DNA of 64,000 nt from Collimonas sp. PA-H2 (GTDB lineage: Bacteria > Pseudomonadota > Gammaproteobacteria > Burkholderiales > Burkholderiaceae_D): contig NZ_PDBX01000001.1 of NCBI RefSeq assembly GCF_002564105.1, positions 1,488,001 to 1,552,000 on the forward strand. The letters run 5' to 3'. The translations under genes and the position numbers were made by a program. The notes below the pieces were generated by a model, which saw only the letters and a list, made by a program, of their open reading frames with translations, was not told where the DNA came from and ran no database searches. Positions 40,169-50,099 of this stretch are shown here, piece after piece; within the stretch, counting starts at the first letter, position 1, and every line of letters starts with the position of its first letter.

Positions 40169-41233
40169 TTATTTTTTGAAACCCGTTTTAAAACCCGCCA
40201 GGACGGCAGAGGAGTCATGCGCAGCGCGGCGCAAACGGTCATTAATCCCCTGCCAGGCCTGATCCGATGGAGGTGCTTCGACCACGATCAGGTCAGCGGC
40301 CGCGTGATCCATGTTGCGCAACGCAGCATACAGATCGTGGGCATAGGGCTGCGGCGCCGCAGCCATGGCGCATTGCGCCGCCAGCGGCGGACCGCCGGCA
40401 GTCACGGCGGCCGGCGAATAAGAGATCAGCGCCAGGCTTTGTCCGGCCAGGTGCAGTTGCAGCAGCGTTGCCGCCAGTTGCGGCGGCGCCACCAGCAGCA
40501 CCGGAGTGCGCGGCGCATAGTGCGATTCCAGCGTGCCGGAAGCGCGCGGCGCGGCCGCATCCGCGGCTTGCACCGCAACCCCAAGCACCGCGCCGATTTG
40601 CGCAGCGCTGATATGGCCGGGCCGCAGCAGCACCGGCCCGTGCGACGCCATACGCGACAAATCGATGATGGTCGATTCGATCCCGACTTCGCTCTGACCG
40701 CCATCCAGGATGCAAGCGATGGGACTGTCGCCGTCGGTATCGAATTCGTCGCGCACGTGCTGCGCGGTAGTCGGACTGACATGGCCGAACTTGTTAGCCG
40801 AGGGGCCGGCAATGCCGCCCTTGCCGCCTTTGAATTCGCGCAGCAAAGCCTGCGCCACCGGATGCGACGGACAGCGCAAACCGACCGAACTCTGACCGCC
40901 CGAAACCTGCGCCGGAATATGTGCCGCACGCTCCAGTATCAGCGTCAGCGGTCCCGGCCAGAACGCCGCGATCAGCGCATGCGCCTGTGGCGGAATGGCA
41001 TCGGCCCAATAACTGATGTCGGCTTCCGGAGCCACGTGGACAATTACCGGGTGATTGGAGGGACGCCCTTTAGCGGTATAAATGCTGGCAACCGCCGCCG
41101 CATTCTCGGCATCCGCTCCCAGTCCGTACACCGTTTCGGTCGGAAACGCCACCAGCTGGCCCGCTTCCAGCTTGCGCGCCGCCAGCTTAATGGCTTGCAT
41201 GTCGATAGTCGCGTCCGCCATGGCATTCTTCAT
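40169..41233 (-). CDS. tsaC: L-threonylcarbamoyladenylate synthase (Sua5 type)
   Basis: Makes threonylcarbamoyl-AMP for the t6A tRNA modification, upstream of the TcdA step found elsewhere in this window. The 354-residue length marks the long Sua5 form. The YrdC domain has VAFPTETVYGLGADAENAAAVASIYTAKGRPSNHPV, WPGPLTLILE, SVGLRCPSHPVA and GPSANKFG. The C-terminal Sua5 domain follows LRPGHISAAQIG. Its ATG directly follows the purK TGA, so it belongs to the pur operon. An alternative start is ATG 41221 (MADATID). Confidence 0.92.
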   Translation of the reverse strand: MKNAMADATIDMQAIKLAARKLEAGQLVAFPTETVYGLGADAENAAAVASIYTAKGRPSNHPVIVHVAPEADISYWADAIPPQAHALIAAFWPGPLTLILERAAHIPAQVSGGQSSVGLRCPSHPVAQALLREFKGGKGGIAGPSANKFGHVSPTTAQHVRDEFDTDGDSPIACILDGGQSEVGIESTIIDLSRMASHGPVLLRPGHISAAQIGAVLGVAVQAADAAAPRASGTLESHYAPRTPVLLVAPPQLAATLLQLHLAGQSLALISYSPAAVTAGGPPLAAQCAMAAAPQPYAHDLYAALRNMDHAAADLIVVEAPPSDQAWQGINDRLRRAAHDSSAVLAGFKTGFKK

Positions 41234-42448
41234 TCAGGTGGCGATGCCGAGAATGGCGCAGGCAGCGGCCAGCTGCTGCTGTGCTTCCGCCAGGGTCGGG
41301 GCGATGAAAGTGATATGCCCCATTTTGCGGGCGCGGCGCGCCTGTGCCTTGCCGTACAAATGCAGATGCGCCGCCGGCAGCGCCAGGATCTGGTCCCAGG
41401 CCGGTTCGCGCGCCTGCTCGCTGGCGCCGTCAAACCAGATATCACCGAGGATGTTGAGCATCACCGCCGGCGAATGCTGGCGGGTATCGCCCAGCGGCAT
41501 GCGCGCCATCGCCCGCACCTGCTGCGCAAACTGGCTGGTGACGCAGGCATCCATGGTGTAGTGGCCGCTGTTATGCGGACGCGGCGCCATCTCGTTGACC
41601 ACCAGCGAACCATCCTGCAAAACGAAAAATTCAATGCATAGCACGCCGACATAAGCCAGCTGCTCGATGATGACCAGCGCCGCATGCTGCGCGCGCTTGG
41701 CGGTTTCGTCGCACACATTCGGGCCGGGTACCGTGGTGGTGAACAGGATGCCGTCGCGATGCACGTTTTCGGCAATCGGATAGACCACGGCCTTGCTGTC
41801 AGCGCCGCGCGCCACCAGCACCGAAACTTCATACGCCAGCGGCAGCATCTTTTCCAGCACGCAGGCCACCCCGTTCATGCCGGCGAACGCCGCGCGCAGC
41901 TCGTCCAGGCTACGCACCCGTGCCTGGCCCTTGCCGTCATAGCCGAGGCGGACGGTTTTCAAAATACCGGGCAGCAGATCGGCCGGCACCTGATCGATAT
42001 CGGTTGCCACAGCGATCAGCTGATGCGGCGCCGGCAGCACAGTGGACTCCTTCGCGCAAGCAGTGAAGAAACGCTTTTCCACCATGCGGTCCTGGGCCAC
42101 CGAAACGCTGGCCGCGGCCGGCGCCACAAAACTGTTATGCGCCAGCAGCGCCAGGCTGTCGGCGGCGACATTCTCAAACTCGGTGGTCACCGCGGCGCAC
42201 AGGCTGGCCATCTCGCCCAAGGCGAGCGCATCGCTGTAGTCAGCCAGGAAGTGGCGATCGGCGACGTGCCCGGTCGGACAATCCTGCTCCGGTTCCAGCA
42301 CCGCTACCTTGTAGCCCATGGCTTGCGCTTCATGGGTGAACATGCGGCCCAGCTGGCCGCCGCCCATCACGCCCAGCCAGGTTGGCGGCGTGGTAGTCGG
42401 AACAATCGGATCGATGACGTCGTGCAGTTTGTGTTCCATACTGCTCAT
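41234..42448 (-). CDS. purK: 5-(carboxyamino)imidazole ribonucleotide synthase
   Basis: ATP-grasp enzyme that carboxylates AIR to N5-CAIR. The 404-residue protein has the N-terminal preATP-grasp [42 protein letters not shown] and the metal/ATP block [30 protein letters not shown]. The ATG overlaps the purE stop (ATGA). The family start probably begins near TWLGVMGGG, so the first 20 residues form an extension. It works with PurE next door. Confidence 0.95.
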   Translation of the reverse strand: MSSMEHKLHDVIDPIVPTTTPPTWLGVMGGGQLGRMFTHEAQAMGYKVAVLEPEQDCPTGHVADRHFLADYSDALALGEMASLCAAVTTEFENVAADSLALLAHNSFVAPAAASVSVAQDRMVEKRFFTACAKESTVLPAPHQLIAVATDIDQVPADLLPGILKTVRLGYDGKGQARVRSLDELRAAFAGMNGVACVLEKMLPLAYEVSVLVARGADSKAVVYPIAENVHRDGILFTTTVPGPNVCDETAKRAQHAALVIIEQLAYVGVLCIEFFVLQDGSLVVNEMAPRPHNSGHYTMDACVTSQFAQQVRAMARMPLGDTRQHSPAVMLNILGDIWFDGASEQAREPAWDQILALPAAHLHLYGKAQARRARKMGHITFIAPTLAEAQQQLAAACAILGIAT

Positions 42449-42954
42449 ACCGGTGGCAATTTCATATCAAGGGCAATCTGTGTCTGCTTGGCGCGGAACG
42501 CCAGCAGCTTGTCGGCCAGCGCCTGGTCGGTGGTGGCCAGCATGGCGACGGCGGATAGTGCGGCATTGGCGGCGCCGGCTTCGCCGATGGCATAGGTGGC
42601 GACCGGAATGCCTTTCGGCATCTGCACGATCGACAGCAAGGAATCCTCGCCGCGCAGATACTTGGACGGTACTGGCACGCCGAGTACCGGCACAATGGTC
42701 TTGGCGGCGATCATGCCTGGCAGGTGGGCAGCGCCGCCGGCGCCGGCGATGATGGCGCGCAAGCCGCGCTCGCGCGCGCTTTCCGCGTAGGCAAACATCT
42801 GGTCCGGCATGCGGTGCGCCGAAATCACCTGCGCTTCGTGGGCGACGCCAAACTCGGTGAGAATGGCGACTGCGTGCTGCATCACGTCCCAGTCCGAGGA
42901 CGAGCCCATGACGACGCCGATTACCGGCTTGCTAGCAGTATCCTTGGTCATCAT
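42445..42954 (-). CDS. purE: N5-CAIR mutase (class I PurE)
   Basis: Rearranges N5-CAIR to CAIR. About 169 residues with [22 protein letters not shown] and [18 protein letters not shown], the substrate-binding loops of class I PurE, then [29 protein letters not shown]. The ATG at 42954 (or 42951) overlaps the purC stop; a TTG one codon earlier is in frame but less likely. The purC-purE-purK-tsaC genes abut or overlap by 1-4 bp, so they form one transcription unit. Confidence 0.95.
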   Translation of the reverse strand: MMTKDTASKPVIGVVMGSSSDWDVMQHAVAILTEFGVAHEAQVISAHRMPDQMFAYAESARERGLRAIIAGAGGAAHLPGMIAAKTIVPVLGVPVPSKYLRGEDSLLSIVQMPKGIPVATYAIGEAGAANAALSAVAMLATTDQALADKLLAFRAKQTQIALDMKLPPV

Positions 42955-43850
42955 CAATCCTTCAGCGTTTCGCCGGTCAGGCTGAACAGCGCTTCGCGGT
43001 ATTTGGCGCCGGTTTTTTCGATGACGTCATCCGGCAGCGTCGGCGCCGGCGCGGTCTTGTTCCAGCTGGTGACGGTTTCCAGGTAATCGCGCACGAACTG
43101 CTTGTCGAACGATGGCGGCGAAATGCCGACCTGGTAGCTGGCAGCCGGCCAGAAGCGCGAGGAATCGGCGGTCAACACTTCATCCATCAGGTGCAAGACG
43201 CCATCTTTGTCGAGGCCGAATTCAAACTTGGTGTCGGCGATGATGATGCCGCGCGTCGCCGCGTAGTCGGCCGCGGTCTTGTACAGCGCGATGCTGACGC
43301 TGCGGATTTTCTCGGCCAGTTCCTTGCCGATGCGGCTTTCCATGTCGGCAAAGCTGATGTTTTCGTCATGCTCGCCCATTTCGGCCTTGGCCGCCGGGGT
43401 GAAGATAGGCTCGGCCAGCTTGGCGGCCTGCTGCAAACCCGCCGGCAGGCTGATGCCGCAGATGGCGCCGGTGGCCTGGTAATCCTTCCAGCCGGAACCG
43501 ATGATATAACCACGCACCACCGCCTCGACCATGATCGGCTGCAGGCGTTTCGCCACGACCGCGCGGCCGCGCACCTGCTCCACCTCATCCGGCGCCACGA
43601 CCGATTCCGGCGCTATCCCGGTCAGGTGGTTAGGCACGATCGCCGCCAGCTTGTCGAACCAGAAGTCGGACATGCGGTTCAAGACCTTGCCTTTGCCCGG
43701 GATCGGCTGGTTCATGATGACGTCGAAAGCCGACAAGCGGTCCGAGGTGACGATCAGGATCTTGTCTTCACCGACGGCATAGTTTTCGCGCACCTTGCCG
43801 CGGCCCAGCAATGGCAATGAGGTAATGGTGGATTGATAGAGGCTTGTCAT
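42954..43850 (-). CDS. purC: SAICAR synthase
   Basis: Condenses CAIR with aspartate using ATP. The 298-residue protein from ATG 43850 ([23 protein letters not shown]) is of the longer form. Motifs include [50 protein letters not shown] and [16 protein letters not shown], with [15 protein letters not shown]. The frame is open 14 codons upstream without family similarity. It is the first gene of the pur operon, 107 bp after fba. Confidence 0.95.
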   Translation of the reverse strand: MTSLYQSTITSLPLLGRGKVRENYAVGEDKILIVTSDRLSAFDVIMNQPIPGKGKVLNRMSDFWFDKLAAIVPNHLTGIAPESVVAPDEVEQVRGRAVVAKRLQPIMVEAVVRGYIIGSGWKDYQATGAICGISLPAGLQQAAKLAEPIFTPAAKAEMGEHDENISFADMESRIGKELAEKIRSVSIALYKTAADYAATRGIIIADTKFEFGLDKDGVLHLMDEVLTADSSRFWPAASYQVGISPPSFDKQFVRDYLETVTSWNKTAPAPTLPDDVIEKTGAKYREALFSLTGETLKD

Positions 43851-43957
43851 GGTTATTCCAAAAGTCAGAAAACCAGGCAGAGAACGATGCAAGCATCATC
43901 CTGCGCCTGGTAAGTTATCGCGCCAAGCCTTGCCTGGCGCCGGTACCACACTATTTA

Positions 43958-45022
43958 TTACTGAACGATCTGCGCCAGCTCGCCCTTCTTGTATTTCTCA
44001 GCGATCTTTTCCAGCGACACCGGCTTGATCTTGGCAGCCTGGCCTTCGCAGCCGAACGCCAGGAAACGGGCCTTGACCACAGCCTTGGCTGCTTCACGCG
44101 CCGGCTTGAGGTAATCGCGCGGATCGAACTTGCTTGGATTTTCGATCAGGTAGCGGCGGATCGCGCCGGTCATCGCCAGACGGATATCGGTATCGATATT
44201 GATCTTGCGCACGCCGTGACGAATCCCTTCCTGGATTTCTTCCACCGGCACGCCGTAGGTTTCCTTCATGTCGCCGCCGAATTCGCGGATTTCCGCCAGC
44301 AGTTCCTGCGGCACCGACGAGGAACCGTGCATCACCAGGTGTGTGTTAGGAATGCGGGTGTGGATTTCCTTGATGCGTTCGATCGCCAGGATGTCGCCAG
44401 TAGGCTTGCGCGAGAACTTGTAGGCGCCGTGCGATGTACCGATCGCAATCGCCAGCGCGTCGCACTGGGTCAGCTTGACGAAATCGGCCGCTTGCGCGAC
44501 ATCAGTCAGCAGCTGTTCGCGGGTCATCTTGCCGTCCGCGCCGTGGCCGTCTTCCTTGTCGCCCATCATGGTTTCCAGCGAACCGAGCACGCCCAGTTCC
44601 GCTTCCACGGTGACGCCGATGGCGTGCGAGAACTCGACCACCTTGCGCGAAACTTCGACGTTGTATTCATAGCTGGCGACCGACTTGCCGTCTTCCATCA
44701 GCGAACCATCCATCATCACCGAAGTAAAACCGGACTTGATCGCAGCCATGCAGACTGCCGGCGACTGGCCGTGGTCCTGGTGCATGACGACCGGGATGTG
44801 CGGGAAAGCTTCTACCGCGGCTTCGATCAGGTGGCGCAGGAATGCTTCGCCGGCATATTTGCGGGCGCCCGCAGAGGCTTGCATGATGACCGGCGCGCCG
44901 ACTTCATCGGCAGCCTGCATGATGGCAGTGACCTGCTCCAGGTTGTTGACGTTGAAAGCAGGCAGGCCGTAGCTGTTTTCAGCAGCATGGTCCAGCAATT
45001 GACGCATGGATACGAGAGGCAT
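43958..45022 (-). CDS. fba: fructose-bisphosphate aldolase class II
   Basis: Zn2+-dependent aldolase of glycolysis and gluconeogenesis. The 354-residue protein has [41 protein letters not shown] with zinc-binding His, [19 protein letters not shown] and [11 protein letters not shown]. The presence of the class II metal sites and absence of class I lysine chemistry make the class clear. It follows pyk and pgk in the same direction, separated by REP-like palindromes. Confidence 0.96.
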   Translation of the reverse strand: MPLVSMRQLLDHAAENSYGLPAFNVNNLEQVTAIMQAADEVGAPVIMQASAGARKYAGEAFLRHLIEAAVEAFPHIPVVMHQDHGQSPAVCMAAIKSGFTSVMMDGSLMEDGKSVASYEYNVEVSRKVVEFSHAIGVTVEAELGVLGSLETMMGDKEDGHGADGKMTREQLLTDVAQAADFVKLTQCDALAIAIGTSHGAYKFSRKPTGDILAIERIKEIHTRIPNTHLVMHGSSSVPQELLAEIREFGGDMKETYGVPVEEIQEGIRHGVRKINIDTDIRLAMTGAIRRYLIENPSKFDPRDYLKPAREAAKAVVKARFLAFGCEGQAAKIKPVSLEKIAEKYKKGELAQIVQ

Positions 45023-45069
45023 GTTGTACTCCGATAATAGAAACTTGTAGTGCTACCTGTTACCACGTC

Positions 45070-45143
45070 ATTCCCGCGTACGCGGGAATCCATTCTGGCG
45101 ACTACGCTAAGGCCGTAACATGGATCCCCGCGTACGCGGGGAT
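45070..45143. repeat. REP-like palindrome pair between pyk and fba
   Basis: ATTCCCGCGTACGCGGGAAT (45070-45089) and ATCCCCGCGTACGCGGGGAT (45124-45143) are each perfect 20-bp palindromes, 34 bp apart, flanked by GTC and GAC in inverted order. They fit the widespread ATTCCC-N8-GGGAAT class. Confidence 0.85.
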
Positions 45144-45172
45144 GACGCCGTACTGAAAAATTTGCTTAAGCA

Positions 45173-46606
45173 TTAATACTCGCCGATCTTCATGATCTTC
45201 AGCGCATTGGTGCCGCCGATCTGGCCCATAGGTTCGCCCCATGTCACCACCACCAGATCGCCCAGCTGCACCACGCCCTTGGCCAGCAACAGATTCTGCG
45301 CAGCCTTCAGCACCGCTTCGCGGTCGTTCGACTTGGCCAGCTCGAAAGTCTGCACATTGCGGTACAAGGCAGCCTTGCGCTGGGTAGCAATGCTTGGGGT
45401 GATGGCGAAAATAGGGATATCGATGTTGTGACGGCTCATCCACAGCGCGGTCGAACCCGATTCAGTCAGGGCGGCAATCGCCTTGACGCGCAAATGATGG
45501 GCGGTAAACAGGGCGCCGTAGGCAATCGACTGGTCGACCCGGGTGAAACGGACATTGAGGAAATCGGCATCCAGCTTGCAGTCTTCCGACTTTTCGGCTT
45601 CCAGGCATATCGCCGACATCGCTTCCACCGTCTCTACCGGATATTTGCCGGAAGCGGTTTCAGCGGAAGTCATCACGGCGTCAGTGCCGTCCAGCACAGC
45701 GTTGGCGACGTCGGACACTTCGGCGCGGGTCGGCACGGCGTTGACGATCATCGATTCCATCATCTGCGTGGCGGTGATCGCCAGCTTGTTGGAGACGCGC
45801 GCCATGCGGATCATGCGCTTTTGCAGCGCCGGCACGGCGGCGTTGCCGACTTCCACCGCCAGGTCGCCGCGGGCCACCATGATGCCGTCGGAAGCATCGA
45901 GGATTTCCTGCAGTACCGGGATCGCTTCCGCGCGTTCGATCTTGGCGATCATCATCGGCTTGTGGTCGTAGGCTTCGCCGGCGACGTTGGCCAGCTGGCG
46001 CGCCATTTCCATGTCGGTGGCGTTCTTCGGGAAAGACACCGCAACATAATCCGCCCTGAAACTCATGGCGGTCTTGATGTCGTCCATGTCCTTGGCGGTC
46101 AGCGCCGGCGCCGACAAGCCGCCGCCCTGGCGGTTGATGCCCTTGTTGTTGGACAGCTCGCCGCCGATCTTGACGATGGTGTGGATTTCATTGCCGAGGA
46201 TTTTCTCGACCGTCAGCACGATCAGGCCATCGTTCAGCAACAGCACGTCGGCCGGCTTGAGATCGCGCGGCAAGGCCTTGTAGTCGAGGCCGACGCGTTC
46301 CTGGCTGCCCATGCCGCAATCGGCGTCGAGAATGAATTTCTCGCCGTTCTTCAACTCGATCTTGCCCTGCTCGAACTTGCCGACGCGGATCTTCGGTCCT
46401 TGCAGGTCGGCCATGATGGCGACCTGCTTGCCGCAGGCAGCGGCGACTTCGCGCACCAGCTTGGCGCGGTCGATATGGTCTTGTGCCTTGCCATGCGAAA
46501 AATTCAGGCGCACCACATCGACGCCGGCGACGAACATGCGCGCCAGTGTGTCAGCATCGCTAGATGCAGGTCCGATGGTGGCGACGATCTTGGTAGCTCT
46601 TTGCAT
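45173..46606 (-). CDS. pyk: pyruvate kinase
   Basis: Transfers phosphate from PEP to ADP in the last step of glycolysis. The 477-residue protein has ATIGPASSDADTLARMFVAGVDVVRLNFSHG at the N-terminus. The signature MIAKIERAEAIPVLQEILDASDGIMVARGDLAVEVG carries the catalytic Lys and Mg2+-binding Glu. ATQMMESMI and TDAVMTSAETASGKYPVE follow, then the C-terminal allosteric domain. It lies between pgk and fba, separated from each by about 150 bp containing REP-like pairs. Confidence 0.96.
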   Translation of the reverse strand: MQRATKIVATIGPASSDADTLARMFVAGVDVVRLNFSHGKAQDHIDRAKLVREVAAACGKQVAIMADLQGPKIRVGKFEQGKIELKNGEKFILDADCGMGSQERVGLDYKALPRDLKPADVLLLNDGLIVLTVEKILGNEIHTIVKIGGELSNNKGINRQGGGLSAPALTAKDMDDIKTAMSFRADYVAVSFPKNATDMEMARQLANVAGEAYDHKPMMIAKIERAEAIPVLQEILDASDGIMVARGDLAVEVGNAAVPALQKRMIRMARVSNKLAITATQMMESMIVNAVPTRAEVSDVANAVLDGTDAVMTSAETASGKYPVETVEAMSAICLEAEKSEDCKLDADFLNVRFTRVDQSIAYGALFTAHHLRVKAIAALTESGSTALWMSRHNIDIPIFAITPSIATQRKAALYRNVQTFELAKSNDREAVLKAAQNLLLAKGVVQLGDLVVVTWGEPMGQIGGTNALKIMKIGEY

Positions 46607-46658
46607 GGAAAACCTTTCAATACAGCATGGATGAATGTGTAGCTATTCCATCTCCGTC

Positions 46659-46738
46659 ATTCCCGCGAACGCGGGAATCCATTTTCATCACCTTAGTTAG
46701 CAACTTGGATTCCCCAGCTTGCTGCCCGCGTTCGCGGG
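46659..46738. repeat. REP-like palindrome pair between pgk and pyk
   Basis: ATTCCCGCGAACGCGGGAAT (46659-46678) and CCCGCGTTCGCGGG (46725-46738) are inverted relatives of the pair at 45070. The flanks GTCATT and GGATGAC repeat the same pattern. Confidence 0.85.
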
Positions 46739-46767
46739 GATGACGGGGTGACCGAATATCCCTCTAA

Positions 46768-47970
46768 TTAACCAGCGCGTTGCAGCAGAATTTCAACCGC
46801 CGGCAAGGTCTTGCCTTCCAAAAATTCCAGGAAAGCGCCGCCGCCGGTGGAGATGTAGCCAATCTTGTCAGTGATCTGGTACTTGGCGATCGCCGCCAGC
46901 GTATCGCCGCCGCCGGCAATCGAGAACGCCTTGGAGCCGGCAATCGCCAGCGCCAAAGTTTGCGTGCCCGCGCCGAACTGGTCGAACTCGAACACGCCGA
47001 CCGGGCCGTTCCAGACCACGGTGCCGGCCTGGGCGATCTGCGCCGCCAGCGTCGCCGCTGTCTGCGGACCGATATCCAGGATCAGGTCGTCGTCTTCAAC
47101 ATCGCTGACTTTCTTGATTGTTGCCGCGGCAGTCGGCGAGAATTCCTTGGCGCACACCACGTCCACCGGAATCGGCACCGAGGCGCCGCGCTTGGCCATC
47201 ATCTCGATGATGGCCTTGGCTTCGTCCACCAGATCAGGTTCCGCCAGCGATTTGCCGATCTTCAGGCCGCTTGCCAGCAAAAAGGTGTTGGCGATGCCGC
47301 CGCCGACGATCAGGTTGTCGACCTTGTCGGCCAGCGCCTTCAATATAGTCAGCTTGCTCGATACCTTGGAGCCGGCGACGATCGCCACCAGCGGCCGCGC
47401 CGGCTGGTTCAGGGCCTTGCCCAGGGCATCCAGTTCAGCCGCCAGCAAAGGGCCGGCGCAGGCCACAGCTGCAAATTTTGCGACGCCGTGGGTAGTAGCC
47501 TCGGCCCGGTGCGCGGTGCCGAATGCGTCGTTGACATAGATATCGCACAGCTTGGCGATCTTTTGCGCCAGCTCGTCGCTATTCTTTTTCTCGCCCTTGT
47601 TGACGCGGCAGTTTTCCAGCAAGACCACCTGCCCCGGCGCCACTTCCACGCCGTCGACCCCGCTGTCTACCCAATTTTGGCGCAGCTCAACCGGCTGGCC
47701 CAGCAGCTCCGCCAGGCGCTTGGCGATAGGCGCCAGCGAATCTTCCGGCTTGAACTCGCCTTCGGTCGGACGGCCCAGGTGCGATGTCACCATCACCGCG
47801 GCGCCGGCATCCAGCGCCTGGCGAATCGCCGGCACCGAAGCGCGCACGCGCGTGTCTTCAGTAATATTGCCCGCGGCGTCTTGCGGCACATTGAGGTCGG
47901 CGCGGATAAAAACACGTTTGCCTTGCAGCTGGTGTTGCGCGATCAAATCGCTTAGTCGATTGAATTTCAT
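46768..47970 (-). CDS. pgk: phosphoglycerate kinase
   Basis: Reversible phosphate transfer between 1,3-bisphosphoglycerate and ADP. The 400-residue protein has [57 protein letters not shown] and [14 protein letters not shown]. The C-terminal nucleotide-binding block is [15 protein letters not shown], followed by [14 protein letters not shown]. It is the first of three glycolytic genes (pgk, pyk, fba) in one direction. Confidence 0.96.
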   Translation of the reverse strand: MKFNRLSDLIAQHQLQGKRVFIRADLNVPQDAAGNITEDTRVRASVPAIRQALDAGAAVMVTSHLGRPTEGEFKPEDSLAPIAKRLAELLGQPVELRQNWVDSGVDGVEVAPGQVVLLENCRVNKGEKKNSDELAQKIAKLCDIYVNDAFGTAHRAEATTHGVAKFAAVACAGPLLAAELDALGKALNQPARPLVAIVAGSKVSSKLTILKALADKVDNLIVGGGIANTFLLASGLKIGKSLAEPDLVDEAKAIIEMMAKRGASVPIPVDVVCAKEFSPTAAATIKKVSDVEDDDLILDIGPQTAATLAAQIAQAGTVVWNGPVGVFEFDQFGAGTQTLALAIAGSKAFSIAGGGDTLAAIAKYQITDKIGYISTGGGAFLEFLEGKTLPAVEILLQRAG

Positions 47971-48281
47971 GTCGATCAGACAATATCAGTGAGGAAAAGC
48001 CGCTATTTTACTCCAGCAGCCACTGTCAAAACACCGTTTTCGGCGGCTGCCGCTGCGCAAACGACATATGGCTGAAACCAATATTCTACAGAGTAGGGCG
48101 CATTGAATCCGTTAAAATGTCACTTTACGCTCTAAGAACAGATGAAATAGTTCTGTTGCATCGCTGCCGGCTGGTATTAGCGGCCAGCATGGCATTGTTA
48201 TGTATTAAATAATAAATGAGCCGGTAAAACGCAACGCTCATTAATTCTGATTTCATTTATTCGATGACTGGAGATTTGAAC
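47971..48281. other. divergent pgk-ilvE intergenic region
   Basis: 311 bp holding the promoters of two divergent genes. A small dyad AATGAGC (48215-48221) / GCTCATT (48236-48242) lies 40 bp before ilvE and could bind a regulator. No gene is seen. Confidence 0.45.
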
Positions 48282-49208
48282 ATGTCCATGGATGACCGCG
48301 ACGGCAAGATCTGGAAAGACGGCAAATTAATCGACTGGCGCGACGCCAACATCCATATTCTGACCCATTCGCTGCATTACGGCATGGCGGTGTTCGAGGG
48401 CGTGCGTGCCTATAAGACCGATCAGGGTCCGGCGATTTTCCGCCTCAAGGAACATACCCAGCGCCTGCTGAACTCGGCCAAGATTTTCCAGATGCAAGTG
48501 CCTTACGACCTGCAAACCCTGATCGACGCCCAGATCGCCGTGGTCCGTGAAAACCAGCTGGAATCCTGCTATATGCGGCCGCTGATCTGGATCGGCTCGG
48601 AAAAGCTCGGCATCGCCGCCAAGGGCAACACCATCCACGTCGCCATCGCAGCCTGGCCGTGGGGCGCCTATCTGGGCGAAGACGGCCTGGCGAAAGGCAT
48701 CCGGGTCAAGACCTCCTCTTTCAGCCGCCACCACGTCAATGTCTCGCTGGTGCGCGCCAAGGCCAGCGGCTACTACATCAATTCCATCCTGGCCAATCAG
48801 GAAGCGCTGACCGACGGTTACGACGAAGCCTTGCTGCTGGATACCGACGGCTACGTTTCCGAAGGTTCCGGCGAAAACGTGTTTATCGTCAGGAACGGCA
48901 AGATCTACACGCCCGACCTGGCTTCCTGCCTGGACGGCATCACCCGCGACGCCGTGCTGACCATGGCGCGCGACAGCGGCATCGAAGTCATCGAAAAGCG
49001 CATTACCCGCGATGAAATGTATTGTGCCGACGAAGCCTTCTTCACCGGCACCGCGGCGGAGATCACGCCGATCCGCGAACTCGACAACCGCGCCATCGGC
49101 GAAGGCAAGCGCGGCCCCATCACCGAAAAGATCCAGTCCATGTTTTTTGAAGTGGTGGCGGGCAAGTCGGACAAATATCAACACTGGCTTACCGTGGTTG
49201 GAAAGTAA
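48282..49208 (+). CDS. ilvE: branched-chain amino acid aminotransferase
   Basis: PLP fold-type IV transaminase for the last step of leucine, isoleucine and valine synthesis. The ATG at 48282 (MSMDDRDGKIWKDGKLIDW, 308 aa) has GGAG 8 bp upstream and matches family length; ATG 48264 is an alternative. Motifs include HSLHYGMAVFEGVRAY, the Schiff-base Lys160 in VRAKASGYYINS, EALLLDTDGYVSEGSGENVF and EAFFTGTAAEITPI. The small zinc-finger gene follows after 43 bp, as commonly seen in betaproteobacteria. Confidence 0.95.
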   Translation: MSMDDRDGKIWKDGKLIDWRDANIHILTHSLHYGMAVFEGVRAYKTDQGPAIFRLKEHTQRLLNSAKIFQMQVPYDLQTLIDAQIAVVRENQLESCYMRPLIWIGSEKLGIAAKGNTIHVAIAAWPWGAYLGEDGLAKGIRVKTSSFSRHHVNVSLVRAKASGYYINSILANQEALTDGYDEALLLDTDGYVSEGSGENVFIVRNGKIYTPDLASCLDGITRDAVLTMARDSGIEVIEKRITRDEMYCADEAFFTGTAAEITPIRELDNRAIGEGKRGPITEKIQSMFFEVVAGKSDKYQHWLTVVGK

Positions 49209-49251
49209 GCCGGCATCAAGCAGTCAGAGCACACGTCACTAGGAGCAGTAA

Positions 49252-49452
49252 ATGAACACAGCAACAAGCCCGCAAGCAGTAGTTGAACTAGACGGCAAGG
49301 ATTTGCCGGCACACTGCCCCAACCCGCTGATGCCGACCTGGTCCTCGCATCCGCGCGTGTTCCTCAACCTGGATAGCAGCGGCAGCGCCAAATGCCCCTA
49401 CTGCGGCACGCAATACCGCCTGAAACCGGGCGCAGTCGTCAAAGGACACTGA
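49252..49452 (+). CDS. small zinc-finger protein (zf-CHCC type)
   Basis: A 66-residue protein related to the zinc-finger domain of the mitochondrial complex I subunit NDUFS6. Possible ligands are Cys in LPAHCPNP, His in SHPRVFLNL, and Cys-Cys in AKCPYCGTQYRL, giving a CHCC pattern. Family members lie after ilvE in many betaproteobacteria; their role is not established. A terminator follows immediately. Confidence 0.88.
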   Translation: MNTATSPQAVVELDGKDLPAHCPNPLMPTWSSHPRVFLNLDSSGSAKCPYCGTQYRLKPGAVVKGH

Positions 49453-49455
49453 TCG

Positions 49456-49480
49456 AAAAGGGAGCGTGGCTCCCTTTTTT
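49456..49480 (+). terminator. ilvE operon terminator
   Basis: AAAAGGGAGC and GCTCCCTTTTTT form a stem with a 3-base loop and six T, directly after the small zinc-finger gene. Confidence 0.9.
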
Positions 49481-49534
49481 GATACTGCCAAAGTGTTGTG
49501 CCAGTGGTTCAATCCGGGTGAGTTGGGAGGCAAT

Positions 49535-49966
49535 ATGCCGCATGTCAAATTTATGCACGGTTCAGCAGAAGAAACCGAAACCGCTTTTTACGACGCCATG
49601 AGCCGCGCCGACATCGAGGCCATGATGGCGCTCTGGGCCGATGACGACGAGATCGTCTGCGTCCATCCGAATGCACCGCGGCTGCATGGCCATGCGGCGA
49701 TCCGGGCCGCCTTCGAAGCCCTGTTTGAACGCGGTGGCGTGCATATCCGCGCGCGGCAACTGCATGTGACTCATAATATGTCGACCAGCATTCATAACCT
49801 GGTGGAAGAGCTGCATCAGGCCAGCGACTCAGACCGCGACATGCACATCCTCGCCACCAATGTCTACATGAAAACCCCACGCGGCTGGCGCATCGTGCTG
49901 CATCACGCTTCGGTCGCGCCCGGGGCGGCGCCTGAAGAAACGGTATCGAGCGCCACCTTGCATTAA
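49535..49966 (+). CDS. SnoaL-like / DUF4440-type protein
   Basis: A 143-residue cystatin/NTF2-like fold protein. From ATG 49535 (GGGAGG upstream) it reads MPHVKFMHGSAEETETAFYDAMSRADIEAMMALWADDDEIVCVHP, the common SnoaL_3 pattern with the WADDDEIVCVHPNAPRLHG block, and ends with GWRIVLHHAS. Such proteins are often annotated as ketosteroid-isomerase-like but rarely have shown activity. The frame is open 23 codons upstream into the terminator; that part is not used. Confidence 0.83.
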   Translation: MPHVKFMHGSAEETETAFYDAMSRADIEAMMALWADDDEIVCVHPNAPRLHGHAAIRAAFEALFERGGVHIRARQLHVTHNMSTSIHNLVEELHQASDSDRDMHILATNVYMKTPRGWRIVLHHASVAPGAAPEETVSSATLH

Positions 49967-50099
49967 AAAGTGGCGCTCAGCACGGTAAAGACTTATTGTG
50001 GGACAGAGCCGCCCGGGTAGGGTTTATAAGTCGCCGCCATGCGACGAATTACACTTCTCGTGCAGCTCTGCCCCCAACTGATCAGGCTATAGCTTTCGT

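Noticed and set aside
40139..41641. 500-codon plus-strand frame
   Set aside because: Antisense to tsaC and purK, whose family motifs and overlapping starts are certain.
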